Positions 15,219 through 27,100 of a stretch of 64,000 nucleotides of DNA are shown one piece after another (positions within the stretch are counted from its first letter, which is position 1; each line of letters starts with the position of its first letter). The translations under genes were made by a program, and so were the position numbers. Below the pieces are notes generated by a model. That model had not been told where the DNA came from and did not search any database. It saw nothing but the letters and a program-made list of their open reading frames with translations. Source of the DNA: Solicoccozyma terricola (Eukaryota > Basidiomycota > Tremellomycetes > Filobasidiales > Piskurozymaceae). The stretch is taken from assembly GCA_001600875.1 (NCBI GenBank), contig BCLD01000001.1, forward strand, positions 1,693,553 to 1,757,552, written 5' to 3'.

Positions 15219-16636
15219 ATGTGGTGGCTAGCAGGCGGTGCCACGCTGGTATTCCTGGCAACCGCTTTGTTGGCTGTAAGCTTCTAGCTCGCACCCAAAA
15301 GTCAAACATGTCATCGAACCCGCACGCTGATCTACATTCCGAGCTCATTACCAGGCCTACATCCTCCTCCTCCTCTTCTCCCCTACCAGTCTCCCATCCC
15401 TTGAATCGGAAAGAAGCTACCTCTCGGCGTCTAATCCGACGTCACAATTACCAGTTGACGCTACGTTGACGGACCGGCCCACCTTTGACCTTTCCGTTGT
15501 CATTCCCGCATATAATGAGCGAGATCGACTGGAGAAGATGGTAGACGAGGCGATGGATTACTTTACCGAGGTCTTGCTAGGTAGTCCTCGTGAAAATGGT
15601 AATGCTAGCGAGTTGCACTCGAATCGGTATACCAAAGGCATCGAGCTTGTCATCGTAGACGATGGCTCAACCGATGGTACAACGCAAGTAGCTGTAACCA
15701 TCGCTCAAAAGTGGGACAAGAGTCTGCGAGAGCCTCGCACAGCGTCATCCTCAAACGTACCCATCGAGATCAGAGTGATTACACTCGAGCGGAATCACGG
15801 GAAGGGAGGCGCCGTTCGACATGTACGTGTCCGACTTTCCCTTTGTCTTTTGCCTATCTTGACAATTGACAACCCTTCTCAACTTCTTCGACAGGGTGTC
15901 TTATTCTCTCGCGGGCAGCGTATCCTATTCGCTGACGCAGACGGGGCATCACGATTCTCGGATCTTACATTGCTGCAAGCAGAGATGGACAGACTGTTGT
16001 CTTCGGGGAACGCTCTGACGGACAACGCGAGGGACGGGGAACCGGATGGTGTAAAGCCTGTGGAAGGTCATGCGGTGGTAGTTGGAAGTCGGGCACATCT
16101 GGTGAAGAGTGAAGCGGTAGTAAAGGTGAGAGAGACGATGTAGAGTGCGAACTGAACTCTGGCAAATAACACCTACCCTGCCTCACAGCGGAGCTTCATG
16201 CGCAACCTTCTCATGCACGGTTTCCATCTCTTTCTTCGGACTTTAGGTGTCAGCGGGATCCGTGATACGCAATGTGGATTCAAGGTGATTTTTCCTGCTC
16301 GTGGCCGTTCGGAAGTCAATTACGCACACTAACCAACTCACACCATCCATTCAGCTCTTCTCCCGTCCCTCCGCTCTCACTCTCTTCCCCTCGATGCATC
16401 TCCACCGCTGGTCATTCGACGTTGAACTCCTCCTCATCGCGTCTATGCTTCTGATACCGACGGCGGAAATTGCCATACATTGGCATGAAGTTGATGGTAG
16501 CAAAATCAGCCTCGCGTGGGATGGCATAGGAATGGCTCGAGATTTATTGGTACTGAGAGGTAATTTGGCAACGGGGAGGTGGAAACTTCCAAGCGGGGAC
16601 GTGCCAAGTTCGGCGGTGAATAAAAGGATTGTATAA
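15219..16636 (+). CDS. ALG5: dolichyl-phosphate beta-glucosyltransferase
   Basis: ALG5 transfers glucose from UDP-Glc to dolichyl phosphate at the ER membrane. The product, Dol-P-Glc, donates the terminal glucoses of the N-glycan precursor. Exons are bounded by introns 15276-15354, 15823-15894, 16126-16188 and 16285-16354. An N-terminal membrane anchor (WWLAGGATLVFLATALLA continuing into YILLLLFS) precedes the GT2 domain. Visible signatures are LSVVIPAYNERDRLEKM, VIVDDGSTDGT, RNHGKGGAVRHG, the metal-binding ILFADADGASRF, and DTQCGFKLF with HRWSFDVELL. These match the ALG5/DPM-type family, with membrane anchoring as in ALG5. The start ATG gives the hydrophobic N-terminus expected. It is convergent with the complex I gene (129 bases apart). 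Confidence 0.95.
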
Positions 16637-16764
16637 CGATGGGATGTAACGACATCATCACGCGATACATGCTGCAGAGGGGGAAGAAAGAAAAGGATGG
16701 GGAAAAAAAAAATTGAAAGGCGGCAAAACATATCCTCATTCCTTGTTCATCATGAACTTGCCAC

Positions 16765-17999
16765 TTAACGGTAGAACTGTATCATCAGAGCATGCATCGT
16801 TAGTAAATTTACGCTCCGGGAAACATACACACATCCCACTCACATGGTCGGCCTGCAAATTAGCGGCAATCTCCGCTTCAGCCCTATCACCAATGGAAAG
16901 CAACTTCTCCTTGTTGTATAACAGCTCTTCACGAGTCTCGGTAGAGTATTCAAAGTTTTGAGTCTCGACGATGGCGTCGACGGGGCATGCTTCTTGACAG
17001 AAACCGCAGTATATACACTGAGGGAAGGAGACGGAGCGTTTAGGTCGACTTGGGGCATTCTATAGGTGGAAAGGCCGGCAACATACCTTGGTCATATCAA
17101 TGTCTAATGAGAGGGAAAACTCAAAAGTCAGCTCGTGAAAGTCTCCGCGTATAGTCAACAAAACACTACCACTCACCATAACGAGTGGTCTTCCTCGATC
17201 CGTCATCTCGAGCCTCGGACTCGATGGTAATGGCCTGCGCGGGACAGATGGCCTCACAGAGCTTGCAGGCTGGTGGGTATGACATTCGACGTTCGACCAT
17301 CAGCAAGCGTTGATTACTGTATATCTGAGCAGCAGTCTCACCAATACACCTCTCCTCTCCATTGGGATACCTTCTCAAAGCGTGCTCGCCACGGAATCGA
17401 GGTGAGATGGGACCCTTTTCGAACGGGTACATGATGGTGTATGGAGGCCCTGCCGCAAGGAAAGGGGACAGATAAGAAGTTGTGGTATACGTTGATAAAT
17501 GGAGCCAGCGAGTACTAACGGAAAAACTGCTCGAGAACGATCCACATGCCTGTACGAAGGAAACAGCAGTTCGAAATGTTGATTCAGATTCCGGCTCAAT
17601 CACACACCTGCGCTACCGCATCATCTGGCACTCACCTCTCAAGATCTCTGTGAAAAAGAACAACTGTGCGGCCTTGTCCAATGCACTGGGACCTTTAGAG
17701 TAATCCGGGTGGCTCAATCCTCCAACCTGAGCAGGTTCGCTGGCTGATGCAGTCTGCGTCGAACCCTGACTTGCCGCCGATGCGAGCGAAGTCTCTGCTG
17801 GATGAGGAGTCTTGATGGGTCCAGATTGCAGCTTGGACGGTGATGTTGTCGGTTGAGCGAAACGACGGAAGGGTGAGAATGAGAGGGTTCGTGTCTGGGC
17901 GTGAAGAGAGAGAGCGATGGGTCGGGATGCGAGGGCGCGGAGAGGGAAAGCGGATCGAGTGGCAGCCATGACTGCGGATCGAGCCAGAGGAGCGACCAT
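16765..17999 (-). CDS. NDUFS8: NADH:ubiquinone oxidoreductase 23-kDa Fe-S subunit (TYKY)
   Basis: This is a matrix-arm subunit of mitochondrial complex I carrying clusters N6a and N6b. Two CxxCxxCxxxCP motifs are present: [12 protein letters not shown] and [12 protein letters not shown]. The body [20 protein letters not shown] and the stretch [16 protein letters not shown] are diagnostic. The N-terminus is rich in Arg/Ser/Ala and lacks acids for about 45 residues, as expected for a mitochondrial presequence. Seven exons join in frame. Introns are 16777-16843, 17018-17086, 17104-17176, 17270-17341, 17449-17519 and 17551-17635. The 17-base exon (17087-17103) and the 12-base last exon (16765-16776, FYR-stop) are unusually small. 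The organism therefore has a proton-pumping complex I. Confidence 0.96.
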
Positions 18000-18401
18000 A
18001 TTGCGACGTGTGGGTTGGAAGGTGTTGCGGAGGGTGGCCGTGGGTGCTACTGGATGCTACTGGGTGCTACTCTGCTACTCTGTGAATGGGGATGGATGGT
18101 GATGGTGTCGATGAGATGCGACTTCACTCATTGGGCCAGCTCGGCTTTTCGACGTGACACGTGAAAAAAAAAAGTGGCGCAGTCACTCGATCGAAAGGTG
18201 GCGACGACGTCAAAGCAATACATACAATGGTTATATGCTAACAAGGACTTATTTGTACATACTGTAACCAGCAGGGAGACTTCATGCAAGCGAGCAGTCA
18301 AACCGACGATCCTGATTTCCTGGTAGGCTCCGTGTTATTCGTTTATTCGTTTATAGAAAAAAAGGATAGTGTTGGGCAGCCCTCGGCGCCGCCCCGGTGT
18401 T
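18000..18401. other. intergenic region between the complex I subunit and the aspartic protease
   Basis: This holds the promoter of the complex I subunit gene and the 3' flank of the protease gene. GGTGCTACT-like short direct repeats occur around 18045-18080. No gene was recognised. Confidence 0.5.
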
Positions 18402-20301
18402 CTATGCACAGAAAAGAACGCGGCCAACCGTCACCAACATTGTCAATCCACCGACCAACAATCCGGATGTCCCAAGGTGAGCGTTGAGAGTTGTTCCACT
18501 GGATTTAGCCGTGGGACTGCTCGTCGCTTTGACGGTGACAGCAGAGGCTGTACCGCTGGTCACGGTGGAAGCATTTGAAGCGAGAGCAGCGAATCCAATA
18601 CTTGAAGGGTTGAATCGGAATACCGAGTATACGTTTTTCAAAAAGGTAGCGCCGACGATCCATTGGATGGGAGAACGTGGGCTCAAGTCTTGAGCGAAGA
18701 AAGCACCAGTGCAAAATGTGTTGTCGTTGGTGAACCTGGAAACAAACGGGCAAAAAGACAAATCAGTCCCCCGGCCTCCGGCCAAAAGCCTTCAAACGTT
18801 TCGACTCCATCACTCACTGTCCCAAGTTGAAATCACCATTCTGGATGGAATAACTCAGAGACCCGAACTGGATAGAACTCGTGATGACTGTGCTGCATGG
18901 ATACTATTTTTCCGTGGGGATTCAGCAACCGATCACAAAAGGTCAACGCTCCCCCTCCTGACTCACCTCGTAGTAACCCTCGTACCCAGGCAACGGTAAT
19001 GGCTTACTACCCCTGATTTGAGCGTAAATGGCAGCCGCGGTCGAGGAAGGGACGCCGATGAGAGTCGTTCCAGTGTCAATAGCTGCTTGAGGAGAAGCTC
19101 CGGCGGTACTGGTCTGTGTCGGTCCTCTGTAATTTAGCCACCCCCCGAAAAACGACTGGCACTAAACAACTTCCCACTCACAATTGTGATACTTCCACCC
19201 TGGACATTCAACCCGGAGGCTGGAATCCTCCAATAATCCTCATCCGCAGCGGCGATACTAATATAGTTGATATCGCCAGTGAATAAACTCGAGTTTGTAT
19301 ACCCCAAAGACATCTCGCCACCATCATATTCAATAGCAGCCGCCGACATATCATCTCTGAATCGTCGAAGGAAAAACGCCATCAAAGCTTGAGGAAGTTG
19401 ATTGGTAGATGCAAGTTGTTGCCAAAAAGGCATTGCTCCAGAGGCTGCCAATGATTGGAAAGCCAATCCCATAAGACCGGAATACGGTTGGGTGAGAAGA
19501 CCGGAAGATACTTCAGTGACCAAACCGAATTCTTGGTTTGAGACGGTGTAACCAGCCATGGAGACAGTATCTTGTCCAAGAGTACCATTTGCGTCTCCTG
19601 AACCGTAGGTGATGTTGAACGGGGTGTTGAGGCTGCGGATTCGGCCAAACGGGGTAAGCAAAATGGGGGCTATAGCGAAGGGTCAATGAAAAAAAGAAGG
19701 CATCCCACTCACTTGCGAAAGGAAGTACTACTAGAAGACGAGAAGAGCGGTACGCTTTGGCAGTCGGTGGAAGTGCACCCTGATCCGGCTAGCCATCTAT
19801 GAAAACGAAATGGTACTCGGGGGTAAGACGCTGGTGCATAGGGACGGGGCGACTCCCGACTCGGACAGCAACTCACAGGTCTGAACTTCCAGTATCCAAA
19901 GTCACCTGAAAAGTCTGAGCTGGCGTTCCCACCTCAATCTGACCTGTATAACTCGCATCGGACCCGACATCTACCAATATGACCTCTCCTTTTGTAGCTC
20001 TTTTTTGCAGACCCTCTTCCTCTTCCCTCCGTTCCCTCTCGATGATACTGCGTTCCTCGTCGGATAAGTGATCGATATACCGCCGTTTAAGAGCACGAGA
20101 TTGTTCCCTCAACCATTGTTGACGAACGGCAAGATCGGGATGGTTTTGTCGAGTGTGGAATGCGCGGTTGTGGATGAGAGGTATAGACGGTCGGCGGATG
20201 GGAGGGATGTCACGACGGATGGGTTGGTTGGGATACGCGTCGGTGGAAGAGATGGCGAGGAGGGTGACGGTGAGGAGGGTGACGATGGATGACGAGACCA
20301 T
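18402..20301 (-). CDS. secreted or GPI-anchored pepsin-family aspartic protease (yapsin-like)
   Basis: This is an A1-family endopeptidase. The N-terminus (MVSSSIVTLLTVTLLAISS, then TDAYP) is a signal peptide. A propeptide of about 100 residues with dibasic sites (RRDIPP, LKRRYIDHL, LQKRATKG) precedes the mature enzyme. Both catalytic aspartates are seen, in VTLDTGSSDL and AAIDTGTTLIG, along with the flap-side NITYGSGDANGTLGQD. The C-terminus has a Ser/Thr-rich spacer and a final hydrophobic segment (SGLLVGGLTMLVTVGRVLF), consistent with GPI anchoring. GPI attachment would involve GPI8, encoded at 57.8 kb. The start at 20301 gives the signal peptide. The frame remains open upstream through the poly-C leader to an ATG at 20532, which would add a poly-Pro extension and is judged unlikely. 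Confidence 0.9.
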
Positions 20302-20322
20302 GGTCGGGGGTGGGGGTGGGGT

Positions 20323-20415
<93 letters not shown>

Positions 20416-21147
20416 GGTGTTGAGGGTGTTGAGGGTGGTTGAGAGGTGTCTGGTGGAAGTGGCTGGAGGGGAATGGAGTTTTACACAAGCTGCTGCTTTT
20501 ATTGATGCACAGCAATTTGCCAAGGGCGCCAAGGGCTATAAGCAATAATCGGTCCTTGCTTTTTTTTTTTTCCCGAGTGGCGGCTGCGACTGATTGTGGT
20601 GTGGAGCAGGAGGATGGAGCAGAGGGTATCACGCAGGGTATCACGTACGGGCGTACGTCGACGTCGGTGAGGCGGATGTGGAGATGGCTGTCAGATGTTC
20701 AGCTTGGAGTTGGAAGATCGATCTGTGTTTGCTTTTATTCGATGTTCGTTGAAAAGGAAGGGTGCAGTGCGGTGCTGGTCCCTTTGGCGGTATATAAGCC
20801 GCCTCAAGGATCGACGACGACGACGGCAACGACAACGACAACGAACCACCCCTGTGTCCGCTCCACCACGCAGCCCCACCGTCTGTATGCATTGCACCAC
20901 CCGTCATCGCATTTTCGGCAGAATCTGGAACCTGGCAGAAGAGCGCAGTCCATACGTGCAAATAAGCTTGCTGGTGCGGCGGGCACAGACACGCCGTCAG
21001 AGCACAGTCAACACAGCCTCCGCGGCATCTTCCATTCACCGGACAAACAAATTGAAAAAAAGAATGCAATAAACAAGGTATCACTACTACAACACCATCC
21101 CCCGGCTCCATCGTTCCGTCTCACACGTCCGCCACCCGAAAAAAAAC
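20302..21147. other. intergenic region between the protease and TOR
   Basis: It contains the protease leader, including the ~100-base poly-C tract, a CAACGACAACGACAACG short repeat near 20828-20845, and a GGTATATAAG sequence near 20792. Open frames such as 20439-21284 on the plus strand are low-complexity and show no domain. No gene is called. Confidence 0.5.
20306..20414 (-). repeat. poly-C tract (sense strand) in the protease 5' leader
   Basis: About 100 nearly uninterrupted G on the plus strand (C on the sense strand of the protease gene) end a few bases before its ATG. Only isolated T (A on sense) interrupt the run. Tract length in the assembly may not be exact. Confidence 0.9.
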
Positions 21148-24100
21148 CTACCAGAATGCACACCTGTCTCGGCCGTGTTTTGATTCAGCGTGATGCCAGA
21201 CCACACCGCCTGAGCCTCCCCTCTTCAGCACTCACCATCCGATATAACATTGACAAAGATTCTCCAAACTCGTCGCTTGGATGATCAGCATCTGCACTTG
21301 TTCCTGTACAGGCAGGACAACATGTTGCTTGAAGTCTCGGCCTGGAATAAATGGATCATAACACCGGGATCAGTGTTCCCCCCTTGGCCATCGCATGGTA
21401 ACCCGGCAAAAACCCCGTCCTCACCAGTCAGCTTATTCCGCACTCTTTCAATGACCAGCAGCGCTCTCTGATTCTTGACTTCTGGTCCGGCTTCTTGGTC
21501 TGTCGTTCAAGATCGAATTCGCCCGTTTTCATGGTCAGCGACCAGGAAAGAATCCACCAAGCCCACGCCAGCTCCCTCCCCCCCTCCCCACCACTCACTT
21601 CCTAATATCTCATTCTCATCCGCCTTGCCCTTCCGATGTGGTCCAAAAGCAGCTCTTCCATCTTGATTCGCTTCCGCTATAGTCGATCGAAGAAAATGTC
21701 TTGATTGAGAATCCATCCACCCCCTCCACCAGATCTCCCATGCTTCAAACACTCACGTTCAGGCTCCCTCGCACCTCCTGCAGTGTTATTCGGCATCAAT
21801 CTCCACGCGATCAATGGATCATAAACGAATGCTTCCAACACCGCCATCAACGAATCCTTGTTATCTCGTAGGACCTCCATCGCTATCTCGCATGAGCGTT
21901 TGTAGGAGCCGTGGATTCCGCTTACCTGGAGGGAGGGGGGGGGGGGGGGGAAGTATTAGAAGGGGTGGTGAGGAAGGGTACAAGGAATGGGTGTGCACAC
22001 TCACTTCCATCGCGTTGGAAAGCATTCGAGTGAGTCGGAATGGAATTCGTTCAGGGAATTTTTCTCTGTGCATGGCCGACTCGAAGCAGTCACCCTGTAG
22101 AATAATTTAAACAGTCAGCCCCTCAAATGATCCCATGCCCTTCTCTCCCCACACGGTCACAACACCCACGAAATCAATGTGCACAATCTTCCCGGTAATC
22201 TGGTCCAATAGTAAATTCGAAGGATGTCTATCACCCAAACCGAGGATATACCCAACCATGCTGTTCGTCGCCAACGACCTCGTGTACGTCGTCCTTCTCT
22301 CCAACCAAGACTCTGAATTCTTGCTCTTGAGCCACAACACGCGGTAAAGATCTTGACCAGTCGTGTTATCCAGAGCATACTCAAACACCTCCACCTTGTG
22401 CATGAGTGGCAGACTTTCATAATCTGGGGCCATTTGCAGCATAAGACGATGTTCAATATTGAGAAGGATCTTGCGATTATCACGATAATCCTTGATGAGG
22501 ACGTGCAGGGTGTCACTGTGAGGTACCCAGCCGAGTAGACCCGAGTTCGGAGACAAGGGAATGACCGAATACGGCTGAATGTTAAGATGTCGCTTGAAAC
22601 TCTCCGGATCGACGGACAGCAACGTGTTCACCAACCCGAAGAGCTGCATGACTCGCTCATCCTGACGGAGATCTTCGTGGCCCTTGAGACAATACTGGTA
22701 CTCCTTGCCATCCGATCCCTTCATACTGAATCGACGAGGACGTTGCTTGGAGCCAATGACGGCGAACGTAGGTAAGACCATCTGGATACGAACGATGGGT
22801 TTACCGGATTGGTATGTGCCTGTGATGGGTTTCAACTTGATAAGTGATGCGTGTGCAAGGCGCAGCGGACCAACCTCATACTCACCAGGGATGGCCAACT
22901 CCAAGTCTCTGACCTTTAGAAGGCGAGGAGAAACGTATTGCAGTTCAATCGTGTTCATCGCGTTCAGTTGCTTGGATAACCGTTTGAAGATCTGTGGGTC
23001 GGCATGTCGTCAGTTGAGATGTGGGTACCAGCATATGGCGGGTAAAGAAAATACACACATTGTAGTAGATATCCCAGGCCTGATTCAACTCCGTCACTTC
23101 GGCATTTTGACGGAACCTCTTGCAGTGTTCGCGCGCCGCATGCAGATCATGGCTAAAGCTCTGCACGAACGAGCTCTCGCGCAACGTCTCGGCGCCCTGC
23201 GTGGACAGAGAGTGTCAGCGATGTATCGCACGCCGCCCTCGCCTCCCGCTACTCACCTTGGCCACCATTTCATGCAGCGGTTCCAATACGTTGAACATGC
23301 CGTCCGGGTTATGTTCGCCAAAGTAGAACTTGGATGCTTCCTCGAGGCCTTCATGCCATTGCTCATGCCATAAGATAGCAGCCCGAATAAGCTCAGAGCT
23401 GACCAAGGAAGCCTGTGGAAGATGGATATTGCATCAATTACTGTAGGGCGCTGTGATTCTCGCAACACACACCTGATCAACCATTGTCGCGCTGTGCTCC
23501 CTCATCTTGGACATGATATTCTCCGCTGTCTCCTTGCGTGTTGCAACTTGCGACTTGGAGGCCACTGTGAGAGGGTAAATGAGAGCTTGGGGATGGGCCT
23601 TGCCGACATCGGTGAGCAGTCGCTCGATGAGGGCGCGGACTCGAGGACGGGGAGTGTGGATTCGCGCAATGATCTGGGGTGACGCGAGACTAACATGAGC
23701 ACCATCGAATGACTGATCATGCAACCTCACACACCTGCGGAATGACCTCCAGCCAGACATCGACCTTGACAGTTGTGAAGCCAGCTCGCATGGCCGAGTC
23801 GACAAAGCTCTCGAAACCGTAGCTGAACCACAGCGTTAGCAGTCGCAAGGTGTCCTGTAAAGAGTCTCCTTCGGACAAGGCGATCGAGCGGAAGAAGGCT
23901 GAGGGGGAGTCGCTCAGGTTCTGTGACTGTTTCACTGACACGGCTACTTACCATGCACTGCCGGAACGATGTACGTCTCGAACGCTTCGATTGGCATGCT
24001 GTTGCCTCTCGTCTGCTCCAGGTAACTGATGACTTCAAAGTTGGCCAGCGCCCAGGTGTGCCATGCCTTGTACCAACTGGGATCGAGCTGCGTGGCTCGG

Positions 24101-27100
24101 CGATACTGATCCAAGATGTCATCTGGACTGTTGGCGACCCAACCTTCCTGCAGAGCGACCCTCCACTGCCCGATCTTGACATGACAGCGCGCCAACAGCT
24201 TGGTGAAGTCGCTCATTGCAGGATCTGCCGTGATAGCGCGGCCTTGTTCAGGTGCTTCGTGCGGACGGACATCCTGAGTTAAATTGGCAGTGAAGGTTTG
24301 CAGCCAATCCAAGCTATCCGCTCGATCTCCTTTGGCCCATGTGTACTTGAAGTAGGCATAGACGACGTGTGGAGGCGCTTGCATCTGCCCAGACTCGTTT
24401 CCACCGGGAGAAGATTGGCCTAGCAGCGAGTTCAAGGTCTTTGCAGCCAGGTCTAGGCGATCACTCTTGCGGCATAGGTTTGCGAATTTGATCCACATGT
24501 CGGATGCCTCCATGGGACTCAGTACGAGAGTGCGCACTTGCAGAATACGTTGCCATACTTCGACATCCGGTTGACACCCCTTGAGCCTGTGCGTAGCGAT
24601 GAGCTGAGATTTTCATATGCAAACTTCCCCAGGTCAACATTTACCTTTTCATCCACGTCTTGCGCTGTGTAGCTTGCCTGTCAGGTTGATCTGCATGCTG
24701 CTTGTAGGTGATGATCTCCTCTAGCTCAGATAGCATTTGAACGCGGACGACGATGCTGTGTAAAAAGACCCGGCATCAGCATTCATCTTTTCATTTCGGC
24801 TTCCAAACTCACTCATAAGCCCTTCCATAGCCCTCGCTTGACAACGACGTGAGCTGCGGATCAAGCAAGTCCCGCGCACGCGCAATGTTCACATGCGCCC
24901 TCTCGTATTGCCCACGGTGGACGTCCAAGATCGCACCATAGAACGCTCGATGTGGAGTGTCTTTCTTGAGAACCGAAATGTAATCCTCCATGAGGTCCCA
25001 CTGGCTGAGAGCCCAGGCCGCGGCCGTGGCAAGAGGCGCCAGGCGCTGTCGTTCCGTTCGTGTAGCGCTCGTCCACCGGCTTTGGACGTATTCGGACAAG
25101 ACTTCCCAATGGCCCAGAGCGTGAAGGCAACGCAGCTTTCCGAGAACGACTTCAGCATCGTCGGGCATTGATTGCCCCTTGCGTTCGTACGCGGTCAAAG
25201 CGGCATCCCACCTGCCTAGCTTCTCGTACCAATTCTCCGTGTGCAGCAAGCCAAGCTGTTCTTGAGCGTATGTCAGAGTACCCCAGGCTGCGTCGGTCTG
25301 CTGTAATTTGGTATTGACGCTGATGAGATCCTCGATGATTGGGCCAGAGGTGTCGGCAAAGAATTCGATCTCCTTGTAATGAAGCGCCTTGGCGTATGCG
25401 TTGAAGACCATTGCCTGGAGGAAAAAATACCTTCTTAGTCAATACCAACATCCAAACGACACCCTGGACTGGACTTACATAGTCACCGAGAATCTTGGGA
25501 TCGATAGGAAGAGGTTTTTCATCGTGTTCCATGAATTCCGCCAACGTCAACAGAGCGATCACAACTTCCGCTGGAACGTCTGGTGTCGAGATGGCTAGCG
25601 TTATCTGGGCAACAAGATCCTCCTGCACAGTAATGTGTCAGCTTTGCGATGACCTAGTGCCGACTGAGGTCACCCACCTGATACTGTTCGTACAGCTCTG
25701 TCCAACAAGAGACAAAGGCGACGTTGAAAAGCTCGGCACCAAGTGGAGGGTACAGCTCAGCAAGCGTCACACATGACCTAAGAGCCTGAGACGGCGATTC
25801 CTTCATAAGAGTCGTTCCCAAATTCTTCAGCCAGTCCAACCAGCTCTTGCGGTTATTTGCCTTTTCCGTACTCCAGGCCGACTTCAGATGTTGCTGATTG
25901 ACGAGGAGTCTATGCTGCTCGACGGCGGCGACCGCGACCGGAGGCGGGCTGTCCTCAAATCTGCGAGAGCCAACAACATGTCAGCAAATGTCACATAGAC
26001 AGGAAGAATCCCGACCGAAGCTCACGAAGACCCGATATATTCGGTGGGCAAGCGCTCGCGATTCAGCAAGCTAGAAATCAGACGCTCATAGCCGATATGG
26101 GAGATTTTTTGGGCGATTAGGATCTGACATAAACAATATGTCAGCCATCGTCAACTTCGTAACCCTTGCGCACACTCACCTTGTTGATCATGGGTATGAA
26201 GATCGCATAATCAGGACCTAACTGGACTACCAACGCACACAGCGTATCCATCGCGATCCCCTGCAAACTGGTCTCCCCAGAACTGAGCGTCCTCGCGAGC
26301 GGATGTATGATCTGAGACGCGTGGTCGCAGAAATTGACCTTGCGAGCCAGCTGTCCGATAGTCCGAATCGCAGTAGCCCTAAGCTCGTAAGGTGCGTCGC
26401 GGCGCTCAAAGCACTTGACGATAACAGGGAGAACCAAGTGCATATACTCTTCGATGCTCGCGCCAAAGATGTAAAACGCCCGAAGAATTCTCAAAAGGGC
26501 GGCTTGTCGCTTGTCGTTGAGCGACGTGGCCGACACATCGCCATCGAAAGCCCGCAAGATTTCCTGCAACAACTTTGGCAAAAAGGCCTTGAATTCACCC
26601 TCTACCGCCAATGCGACCGCTTCAATCACCCAGATAATTGTCAACTGAATTGACGAGTCGGGATTCCAAAAGTCATGAATGACATCAAAGATGTCTGGGA
26701 GATAATTCCGGATGTGCTGTTTGACAATGCCGATGAGAATGGCCAAATTCTGGAAGTAGGTTTCCTGCACCTGGGGGGACGACTGGCGGAGCACTCCGAG
26801 GAAAGCCGGCATTATCTGGAGTGGCGAGAGTCAAAACTCGACAACATCAGAGTGCACTAAATCCTCACACACCTGAGGCAAATATGGCACGCATTTCAAA
26901 CCCTGCGTCTTGAAGATCATCATAAAAGACTCGATTGTCAACGGGTGATGATTGCTCAGCGTGGCATCGTTCAGCATGTTGACCAGCGCGTTGATGGTGA
27001 CCGTCTGATAAAACTCGTCTGCGGACGCTCCGGCTGTGTTCATGAGCAGCATGACATCCGTCACCTTTGCTCTTCCAGCATCGACGTTGCCCTCTTCTGT

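Noticed and set aside
20153..20548. Plus-strand poly-Gly open frame opposite the protease start
   Set aside because: It arises from the G run antisense to the protease leader and overlaps the signal peptide coding sequence.
20439..21284. 281-codon plus-strand open frame between the protease and TOR
   Set aside because: Low-complexity Thr/Arg-rich translation with no domain. It overlaps the 3' end of TOR, whose splicing and FATC motif are convincing.
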